Assembly: GCA_905182325.1 (NCBI GenBank)
Contig: CAJJBD010000030.1
Coordinates: 1-54,866, forward strand
Reading direction: 5' to 3'
Length of the DNA: 54,866 nt
Source of the DNA: an uncultured Planktomarina sp.
GTDB lineage: Bacteria; Pseudomonadota; Alphaproteobacteria; Rhodobacterales; Rhodobacteraceae
How positions within the stretch are numbered: the stretch's first letter is position 1; every line of letters begins with the position of its first letter. A program made the position numbers and the translations under genes. Below the pieces are notes generated by a model. It saw nothing but the letters and a program-made list of their open reading frames with translations. It did no database searches and was not told the origin of the DNA. Shown one piece after another: positions 48,683 to 54,866 of the stretch.

Positions 48683-49916
48683 GAGATTTATTAGGCTCAC
48701 TTTTAACCACAGCTATTTGTCGGATGATATCTAAAAATTTATTTTGAACTGGCGTTGGTTTCCAACCTGTTCTGAATGTCAGGCCAATTGGCCTGTCCGA
48801 CTCTGGTAAATCGATAGGCAGCTGAACCAGTTGTCCCAGCTGCCTTTCTACCTCGATCTGGCGTTTTGATGCAATGGACACATAGTTGCCGCGTGAAAGG
48901 AGGCCCCGAAGAAGAATTAGGGAACTTGAAACGGTACACACGGGCGTATTTGGCATTTCATGAATACGAAGCTTCTCAAAGAGGTAGGTCCCAGATGGTG
49001 TCTCGCGTGGTGGGGCAACCCAAGGATAGGTGAGTGTATCCTCAATTGTTAAGGATTTGTGTGAGGTGAGTGGGTGGTTAGGTGCCACAACAACTGCGAG
49101 GCCATCAGTGAATAACTCTTCTTGTTCTATATCAAAGGCTGGTTTTGGCGATCGCAATGCACCAATTATGAAATCTAACTCCCCGAACCTGAGATCCCTA
49201 AGGAGGTTTGGGTATCGTGCGTCTATGCAATTAACTTGTACGCCAGTACCCACATTAGACAGCAGTTCATTGATAGCAGAAGGCAATATAGATACCCTGG
49301 AAAGGGGCAGCGATCCTACGTTGATGCGTGTGGTGGTTTCTCCCAAAAGTTCATTTATTTCAAAGAAAGCCTGCTGGAATTCGTTTACTGCCAGGCGGAG
49401 TTGATGGACAAAGACTTCCGCAGAAGGCGTCAGTTTAATGCCACCTGTTGTTTGTTCAAAAAGTGGAAAACCTGACAGTGCAGCTAGATCCCTCATAGCG
49501 CGGTGGACACCTGGCTGACTAACGCTCAGCTCATGGGCTGCCTGATTGATGCTACCAGTTTTTGCTATTGCTAAGAGTGTCCTTAATTGTACGGGCGAAC
49601 AATGCCTATGAAAACTGCTGGGTAGCTTACCATCTTTACGGCGTATCGCCTTTTTGCAAGCAAGACTGTCGCCGCGCCGAAGGTGTTCCAGAATGCGCAC
49701 AAGTCTCCGTTCAAAAATTGTACCGACTTCAGTTGGCACCATTCCCTTGGGTAGCCGCTCGAAGAGCCGCACTTTTAGAAGCTCCTCAACCCTTGCTAGA
49801 GATTGGGTCGCCGCTGGTTGAGAGATGTGTACAATATCTGCAGCAATACTGATTCGGCCGTACTGGAAGACCTCTTTAACCACGTAAAGATAACGAATAT
49901 GAGGTAGTTCATTCAT
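48666..49916 (-). CDS. LysR-type regulator with two DNA-binding domains
   Basis: 416 residues, about 110 longer than usual. Residues ~7-65 are a LysR helix-turn-helix (RISIAADIVHISQPAATQSL ... LFERLPKGMVPTEVG), and ~108-167 are a second one (GSINQAAHELSVSQPGVHRA ... PLFEQTTGGIKLTPSA). A periplasmic-binding-like effector domain follows (~180-400; FIIGALRSPKPAFDIEQEELF). Located between ligABC and galB-ligK-galD-ligI, it is the probable activator of both, with a pathway intermediate or protocatechuate as effector. That function is inferred from position. Confidence 0.85.
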   Translation of the reverse strand: MNELPHIRYLYVVKEVFQYGRISIAADIVHISQPAATQSLARVEELLKVRLFERLPKGMVPTEVGTIFERRLVRILEHLRRGDSLACKKAIRRKDGKLPSSFHRHCSPVQLRTLLAIAKTGSINQAAHELSVSQPGVHRAMRDLAALSGFPLFEQTTGGIKLTPSAEVFVHQLRLAVNEFQQAFFEINELLGETTTRINVGSLPLSRVSILPSAINELLSNVGTGVQVNCIDARYPNLLRDLRFGELDFIIGALRSPKPAFDIEQEELFTDGLAVVVAPNHPLTSHKSLTIEDTLTYPWVAPPRETPSGTYLFEKLRIHEMPNTPVCTVSSSLILLRGLLSRGNYVSIASKRQIEVERQLGQLVQLPIDLPESDRPIGLTFRTGWKPTPVQNKFLDIIRQIAVVKSEPNKSHNKFK

Positions 49917-49944
49917 TTTTGAGAATTGCTCATTTTTTCATTGT

Positions 49945-49980
49945 ATAACAAATTCAAATACTGCTGTCATGATTCAAAAT
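49945..49980. promoter_or_regulatory. Operator-like element between lysR and galB
   Basis: ATAACAAATTCAAATA (49945-49960) repeats, as complement, the element at 48667-48682 (16/16 bases), and AAATTCAAATACTG (49950-49963) repeats the plus copy at 48646 (14/14). A second ATTCAAA lies 20 bases on (49972-49978). 65-100 bases before galB and 29-64 before lysR. Fits a shared control site. Confidence 0.55.
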
Positions 49981-50044
49981 GGATTTTGTACCAGTTTAGG
50001 ATTTACATTAGTGTGATACCGTAGGGCTTTTGAAAGGGACTAAC

Positions 50045-50782
50045 ATGGCTGAAAATAAAACTGCTTTGGTGATTTCTGCACACGCCGCAGACTTTGTTTG
50101 GCGATGTGGTGGTGCAATTGCGCTGCATCAGGAGCTTGATTACGAAGTTACCGTTGTGTGCCTTTCTTTTGGTGAAAGAGGAGAAAGTGCCAAGCTTTGG
50201 AAGCAGGAAGGCATGACGCTGGAGCAGGTAAAGTCAGCGCGTAAAGACGAAGCACAGGCCGCAGCAAATGCGCTTGGTGTGAATGATATCCGTTTTCTAG
50301 ATCTTGGAGATTATCCACTCAGACTAGATCGGGATGCGCAGGATCAAATGGTCGACATTATTCGTGAGGTTCAGCCAAAATGGATGATGAGCCACTCCAA
50401 GTGGGATCCCTACAACACAGATCACATGAACACGACACAATTTGCACTTGAATGCCGAATGATTGCCCAAGCCTGGGGTCATAATCCGGAGCAAAAGGTT
50501 TTAGGTGCGCCTCAGTTGTATTTGTTTGAGCCGCATCAGACAGAGCAGATGGGTTGGAAGCCTAACGTATTCTTGGACATCACGGAGGTTTGGGACAAGA
50601 AGCGTGCAGCCATTGAATGTATGCAGGGCCAGGAACATCTGTGGAATTTCTATACAAACGTGGCGGAGAACCGTGGCAACCATTTTCGGCGTAACTCGGG
50701 TGGTATGGCTGGCGGCCGAAAGGCAGAATATGCCGAGGGATTTGAAATGATCTTTCCGCAAACAGTGGATGAATTGGTATGA
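50045..50782 (+). CDS. galB: 4-oxalomesaconate hydratase, PIG-L type
   Basis: Zinc-dependent hydratase of the lower protocatechuate 4,5/gallate pathway, of the PIG-L (LmbE-like) family, as in Pseudomonas putida GalB. 245 residues: [20 protein letters not shown] at the N-terminus, [26 protein letters not shown] and the [17 protein letters not shown] block, with the metal His and Asp. Start at the ATG at 50045 (AAAGGGA upstream). First gene of galB-ligK-galD-ligI; stop overlaps ligK (ATGA). It replaces the amidohydrolase-type LigJ. Confidence 0.88.
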   Translation: MAENKTALVISAHAADFVWRCGGAIALHQELDYEVTVVCLSFGERGESAKLWKQEGMTLEQVKSARKDEAQAAANALGVNDIRFLDLGDYPLRLDRDAQDQMVDIIREVQPKWMMSHSKWDPYNTDHMNTTQFALECRMIAQAWGHNPEQKVLGAPQLYLFEPHQTEQMGWKPNVFLDITEVWDKKRAAIECMQGQEHLWNFYTNVAENRGNHFRRNSGGMAGGRKAEYAEGFEMIFPQTVDELV

Positions 50783-51471
50783 CTTACACTGCTGGTACTC
50801 AGGGCGTTGTTGTTCAAAATATCAAACGTGCAGAGCAATCAGTAATTGATGGCCTTGCAAAGTGTGGCGTTGCTACGGTTCATGAAGCTCAGGGTCGAAG
50901 AGGCTTACTAGCCGATTATATGCGCCCAATCTATTCAGGTGCGCGGCTAGCTGCCAGCGCCGTGACTATTTCAGCACCGCCCTGTGATAACTGGATGCTG
51001 CATGTGGCCATTGAACAGCTGCAGGTGGGTGATATTCTTGTTTTAGCTCCAACTTCACCGAGTAATGCGGGCTATTTTGGTGATCTGCTTGCAACTTCAG
51101 CTCAGGCGCGTGGTTGCCAGGGGCTAATTATTGATGCTGGCGTTCGTGATGTCCGCGACCTGAAAGAAATGGACTTTCCTGTTTGGTCAAAAGCAATTTT
51201 TGCTCAGGGCACAATTAAAGAGACACTGGGCTCAGTTAATGTGCCTGTAGTTTGCGCCAATGAGTTAATTAATCCAGGTGACGTAATCGTTGCTGATGAT
51301 GATGGGGTGTGTGTGGTACGCCGTGAGGAGGCAGCTGAGGTCCTTGTGAAAGCCATCACTCGCGAAACCAATGAAGCAGAGAAGCGAGCGCGTTTTGAGG
51401 CGGGTGAACTGGGGCTCGATATTTATAAAATGCGTGAGAGGCTTACACAAAAAGGTCTTAAATATGTCTGA
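50779..51471 (+). CDS. ligK: 4-carboxy-4-hydroxy-2-oxoadipate aldolase
   Basis: RraA-like class II aldolase that splits 4-carboxy-4-hydroxy-2-oxoadipate into pyruvate and oxaloacetate, and decarboxylates oxaloacetate. 230 residues: [40 protein letters not shown] (metal site loop) and [14 protein letters not shown] with the catalytic Arg/Asp. LigK/GalC/ProA are equivalent names. Overlaps galB by four bases and galD by eight. Confidence 0.92.
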   Translation: MTYTAGTQGVVVQNIKRAEQSVIDGLAKCGVATVHEAQGRRGLLADYMRPIYSGARLAASAVTISAPPCDNWMLHVAIEQLQVGDILVLAPTSPSNAGYFGDLLATSAQARGCQGLIIDAGVRDVRDLKEMDFPVWSKAIFAQGTIKETLGSVNVPVVCANELINPGDVIVADDDGVCVVRREEAAEVLVKAITRETNEAEKRARFEAGELGLDIYKMRERLTQKGLKYV

Positions 51472-52519
51472 TGGTGTTCGCACGATGTGGATGCGGGGTG
51501 GTACCTCAAAGGGGGGTTACTTTTTATATGATGATTTGCCGCAGGATGAGCCAGCCCGTGGCGCTGTTCTGATGAATATCATGGGATCCCCTAATACGCG
51601 TCAAATCGATGGCATGGGAGGTGCTGATCCGCTAACTTCCAAGGTGGCACTGGTCAGAAAGTCTGACCGTGACGGTATTGATGTCGACTATCTTTTCTTA
51701 CAAGTTTTTGTGGATCAACCGATTGTGACTGATGCACAAAATTGTGGAAATATCCTAGCTGGTGTTGCACCCTTTGCGATCGAAAGGAATTTAGTTCCGG
51801 CCCGTAATGGAGATACACCAGTAACAATTTACATGGAAAATACTGGCCAAACGGCCGTGGTATTAGTGTCAACGCCGGGTGGGGTGGTTAACTATTCTGG
51901 AGATGCAAAAATTGATGGGGTGCCTGGTAGTGCTGCTCCTGTTCCAATTGAATTTAAAGATACAGCTGGGTCCAGTTGTGGTGCTCTACTGCCGACAGGA
52001 AATGTTCAGGACCTTGTTGAAGGTATAAAAGTGACAATGGTGGACAATGGTATGCCGTGTGTCGTGCTTCGCGCTGAGGATATGGGCATATCGGGTAGTG
52101 AGGCTCCGGAAGAACTGGAGCAAAATGCCGGGCTAGTGGCGCGTCTCGAGGCAATACGGCTAGCCTGTGGTCCAATGATGAACCTAGGTGATGTAACTAA
52201 AAAATCAGTACCTAAAATGACAATGGTATCAGCGCCAGAAAATGGGGGCGCTATTGCGACGCGTACTTTTATACCACACCGTTGTCACAAGGCGATTGGT
52301 GTACTTGGAGCAGTTAGTGTTGCGACGGCTTGCTTGATGAAGGGGTCAACGGCATATGATTTGGCCAAAACTGGTGAGGGCAATCAGCTTAGTATGGCAG
52401 TGGAGCATCCCACTGGTGAAATGACAGTAGTCGCCTCTCTCAATGAAACTGGGGATGTTGTACGTGCTGCCATCTTGCGGACGGCTCGCAAACTTATGGA
52501 CGGAAAGGTCTTCCCATGA
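51464..52519 (+). CDS. galD: 4-oxalomesaconate tautomerase (PrpF family)
   Basis: Isomerises 4-oxalomesaconate between keto and enol forms. 351 residues of the PrpF/diaminopimelate-epimerase fold: [56 protein letters not shown] (catalytic-type Cys) and [10 protein letters not shown]. The start is the ATG at 51464 (AAGG upstream). Named after P. putida GalD; LigU does a similar double-bond shift. Stop overlaps ligI by four bases. Confidence 0.88.
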   Translation: MSDGVRTMWMRGGTSKGGYFLYDDLPQDEPARGAVLMNIMGSPNTRQIDGMGGADPLTSKVALVRKSDRDGIDVDYLFLQVFVDQPIVTDAQNCGNILAGVAPFAIERNLVPARNGDTPVTIYMENTGQTAVVLVSTPGGVVNYSGDAKIDGVPGSAAPVPIEFKDTAGSSCGALLPTGNVQDLVEGIKVTMVDNGMPCVVLRAEDMGISGSEAPEELEQNAGLVARLEAIRLACGPMMNLGDVTKKSVPKMTMVSAPENGGAIATRTFIPHRCHKAIGVLGAVSVATACLMKGSTAYDLAKTGEGNQLSMAVEHPTGEMTVVASLNETGDVVRAAILRTARKLMDGKVFP

Positions 52520-53403
52520 ATAACGTGCAACCCATGGATCCTGATTGGCTTGAATTTCATCCAGACCCAAAAAAACCTTATTTTCAGCTGCCTGAGGGCG
52601 CAGTGGATGCACATTGCCACGTGTTTGGCCCATCAGCCGAGTTCCCTTTTGCACCTGAACGCAAATATACGCCCTGCGATGCTAGTAAAAAAAAGCTGTA
52701 CGCCTTGCGTGATCACCTTGGGTTTGCCCGCAACGTTATTGTCCAGGCGACTTGTCATGGCAAAGACAACCGCGCCATGATCGATGCTTGTCGCAGTAGT
52801 GGTGATTTGGCACGTGGTATTGCGTCGGTTGGGGTCGATATCACAGAAAATGATATAGCTGAAATGCACGAAGCTGGCGTACGAGGAGTGCGCTTTAACT
52901 TTGTTAAACGTCTTGTGGACGATACGCCAAAAGAGGTGTTTCTTTCCGTAGCAGACAAGATTAAGAATTTTGGTTGGCATATTGTCGTATATTTTGAAGC
53001 CCAAGATCTAGAAGGCCTAGAGCCGTTTCTCAAGCAATTACCTACGACTGTCGTAGTTGACCATATGGGCCGTCCTGACGTTGCAAAGGGCGTAAACCAT
53101 TCTGATTTCCAGCGGTTTGTACGTCTAATGACTGAGAATGAAAATATTTGGTCTAAGGTTACGTGTCCTGAAAGGCTAAGCCTGCAGGGGCCTCCTTATG
53201 ATGATGTTGTAGCATTCTATGCTGAGATTGTTCGAGGTTTCCCTGATCGGGTTCTCTGGGGTACGGACTGGCCACATCCAAACATGAAATCACATATGCC
53301 AGATGACGGACTACTGGTTGACTATATTCCACGAATTGCACCAACACCTGAACTGCAAAGAAAACTACTTATAGATAACCCAATGCGCCTTTATTGGTCG
53401 TAA
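52516..53403 (+). CDS. ligI: 2-pyrone-4,6-dicarboxylate hydrolase
   Basis: Amidohydrolase-fold lactonase that opens 2-pyrone-4,6-dicarboxylate, the product of LigC. 295 residues: GAVDAHCHVFGPS (HxH), NVIVQATCHGKDN, RGVRFNFVKRL, VVDHMGRPDVAKG, SLQGPPYDDV and VLWGTDWPHPN with the metal-site Asp. Last gene of the galB operon. Completes the PCA 4,5-cleavage pathway in this locus. Confidence 0.94.
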   Translation: MNNVQPMDPDWLEFHPDPKKPYFQLPEGAVDAHCHVFGPSAEFPFAPERKYTPCDASKKKLYALRDHLGFARNVIVQATCHGKDNRAMIDACRSSGDLARGIASVGVDITENDIAEMHEAGVRGVRFNFVKRLVDDTPKEVFLSVADKIKNFGWHIVVYFEAQDLEGLEPFLKQLPTTVVVDHMGRPDVAKGVNHSDFQRFVRLMTENENIWSKVTCPERLSLQGPPYDDVVAFYAEIVRGFPDRVLWGTDWPHPNMKSHMPDDGLLVDYIPRIAPTPELQRKLLIDNPMRLYWS

Positions 53404-53562
53404 CTACCTGCCGATTATTTTTTTTAAATTATAAATGCTTCTGCAGGCACCTATGAATGGGCATCAGGACTGAATAGGCTGTGCCGTCACTACTCACTTT
53501 ATTTTAAGCTCAACTAAGCCTAAAACAAAATTAAATGGTTTGTAGAATGATGGAAAGATAAA

Positions 53563-54096
53563 GTGGTTTTAGTATCTAATCGGTCAAACTTGTATTTAAG
53601 TGATTTAGAAGGTGACCGATTGCAATTTGAAGTGACTGCTGAGAATGAAGCAGAGACCGCTTGGGTCGCAACAGTACTTTCACCCCTACTTCAGGCGGGT
53701 GATATTGTTCTTTTGGATGGTGTTTTAGCCTCTGGAAAAACGTTCTTCGTGCGGAAATTGGTGGAAACTTTGGGCACTGAGGATGAAATATCCAGTCCCA
53801 CTTACGCAATTGCTAACATATATAAGTGCCCTTCAGTTGATGTACTACACGTAGACGCCTACCGTTTGGAAAATGAAAAAGATTTTTATAACCTTGGCCT
53901 TGAATTGGAAGTTGAGGGTTCAATTTGCATGATTGAGTGGGGGTCACGCATACAAGAGGCCTTTGATGATTTTCTTAAAATTTCAATAAAACTAAATGCA
54001 AAAAGTATCGATGAGAGAGTGTTTGTTATGACTGCGCATGGCTCACGGGCAACTGTACTTTTGCAGAGCTTAAAAATAAGATGCCAGTCAGTATGA
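53563..54096 (+). CDS. tsaE: TsaE-family ATPase (tRNA t6A synthesis)
   Basis: P-loop ATPase of the threonylcarbamoyl-adenosine complex. 177 residues: LLDGVLASGKTFFVRKLVE (Walker A), SSPTYAIANIY, VLHVDAYRLENEKDFYNLGLEL and CMIEWGSRI. The usual order of TsaE motifs is kept, although GDLGAGKT has changed to GVLASGKT. Start is GTG at 53563 with GGAAAG upstream. Overlaps tsaB by four bases. Could be a second, specialised copy. Confidence 0.85.
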   Translation: MVLVSNRSNLYLSDLEGDRLQFEVTAENEAETAWVATVLSPLLQAGDIVLLDGVLASGKTFFVRKLVETLGTEDEISSPTYAIANIYKCPSVDVLHVDAYRLENEKDFYNLGLELEVEGSICMIEWGSRIQEAFDDFLKISIKLNAKSIDERVFVMTAHGSRATVLLQSLKIRCQSV

Positions 54097-54746
54097 ACAT
54101 GGTATCGCTCCTACTACAAAATTCTTCTGGTGTAATGTCTGTAGGCGTTGCCCATGGTGAAAAATTACTTTTTGACAGTATGTCTGATATTGATCTGGCT
54201 GGTTCTCGCAATGTTGAGTTATATGTGAAAGCTGCTCTTTTGAACTCTGACAAAGCCGTTGCTGATTTGGGCTGTATATTTGTGGATATTGGCCCGGGCG
54301 GACTTGGCGCAACACGAACGACTGTAGCATTTGCTAATGCGCTTGGCTTTGCCAAAAAGATTCCAGTTATTGGAATTAATGCGTTTGAATTAATAGGATA
54401 CCACGTCGGTCATTTAGAACAAAAACCGGTTGTTTGCATACGTCCAGCAGCGCGTCCCAACCACTACCTGGGTCTATATGAGGGTCAAAATCTAACTGAT
54501 TTTAGTTATGCTGATATCCAAGATGCCCAAGTCTTCATAAGGAGACATCAAAATACTGCAGCATTTGCTGGAAAGTTCTCCTTTAGAACTGACGAAAGTG
54601 AGCTAGAAGAGCCCTGGCCATTGCCAATTGCAAATGTAGCTTCAATGGCATCTTTTTTACACGTTGCATTAAAAAAATATCAATTGGGAAATTGGACAAT
54701 GCGGGTTTTTCCAGTCACTGAATCTTCAATTAGAAATGTCCGTTAA
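54093..54746 (+). CDS. TsaB-like protein, diverged
   Basis: 217 residues starting at the ATG at 54093 (ATGA overlap with tsaE; an ATG at 54081 is the alternative). The position next to tsaE and the block IFVDIGPGGLGATRTTVAFANALGFAKKIPVIGINAFELI fit TsaB, whose conserved form is GPGSFTGLR...AKGLA. The GPGSFTG motif is changed to GPGGLGA and the N-terminal LxxDTS is lost (SLLLQNSSG). It is thus a weak TsaB: a true but fast-evolving TsaB or a paralogue. I give no symbol. Confidence 0.6.
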   Translation: MNMVSLLLQNSSGVMSVGVAHGEKLLFDSMSDIDLAGSRNVELYVKAALLNSDKAVADLGCIFVDIGPGGLGATRTTVAFANALGFAKKIPVIGINAFELIGYHVGHLEQKPVVCIRPAARPNHYLGLYEGQNLTDFSYADIQDAQVFIRRHQNTAAFAGKFSFRTDESELEEPWPLPIANVASMASFLHVALKKYQLGNWTMRVFPVTESSIRNVR

Positions 54747-54866
54747 AAGGATTTAGTTGTACTCCAGTTTAGTCTGGTAAAATTAATAGTCTTTAAGTAC
54801 CAATTATTAGCTGAACACCCTTCCTTGTGGATTGGGAGCAAAAGAATTAGTTACTCCTAGTCTAAA

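Noticed and set aside
52633..53033. Minus-strand frames of 123 and 92 residues opposite ligI
   Set aside because: Shadows of the conserved lactonase; no start signals.

Overview
The window reads as a compact chromosomal segment of a low-GC, probably marine alphaproteobacterium, most likely a pelagic member of the Rhodobacterales. Pointers are the gene order cdd-deoA-deoB-add-upp with 4-16 nt overlaps, an Fe-S type bacterial photolyase, an initiator tRNA with the alphaproteobacterial anticodon stem, two MerR-type regulators next to a beta-oxidation operon, and many small two- or three-gene operons with ATGA/TTGA/GTGA overlaps. The taxonomic call is inference from gene content. I see no insertion sequences, prophage or CRISPR array.

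Layout. 1-2369: xylose catabolism (xylB-xylA, xylA cut by the window edge). 2548-6320: light-dependent DNA repair island (Fe-S photolyase plus DUF3429 on the minus strand, diverging from DUF2805, a 45-residue DUF2256 protein and a photolyase-like protein with unusual domain order). 6306-13163: a gene remnant, a DMT exporter, a hydrolase, a VOC protein, glyA, nadK and prpE. 13358-14443: a VOC-bicupin fusion. 14540-19017: nucleoside salvage operon. 19099-22797: a degenerate M48-like membrane protein, an acyl-CoA ligase and a second DMT exporter. 22857-29837: fatty or organic acid beta-oxidation operon with two MerR genes and clear operator-like palindromes. 30110-35470: two PaaI thioesterases with a MATE pump, pyrD, DUF952 and a secreted 5'-nucleotidase. 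35844-43833: tRNA-Gly, VOC, ABC exporter, acyl-CoA ligase, desaturase, TIM-barrel enzyme, agmatinase-family enzyme and tRNA-fMet.

44051-53403 is the most interesting part: a complete protocatechuate 4,5-cleavage (meta) pathway. ligA-ligB-ligC lie on the minus strand; galB-ligK-galD-ligI are on the plus strand, divergent from a LysR-type regulator with two DNA-binding domains. Together they would turn protocatechuate (or gallate through the lower steps) into pyruvate and oxaloacetate. Facing ligC is a three-gene operon that looks like a split Rieske oxygenase: a stand-alone Rieske domain, a catalytic subunit whose own Rieske region has lost all its Cys/His ligands, and a protein I do not recognise. 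This is the best candidate here for an undescribed system. A repeated element (AAATTCAAATA) sits at both presumed promoters of the lig/gal genes and may be the regulator's binding site.

The window ends with a tsaE-tsaB-like pair in which the TsaB-like partner is diverged.
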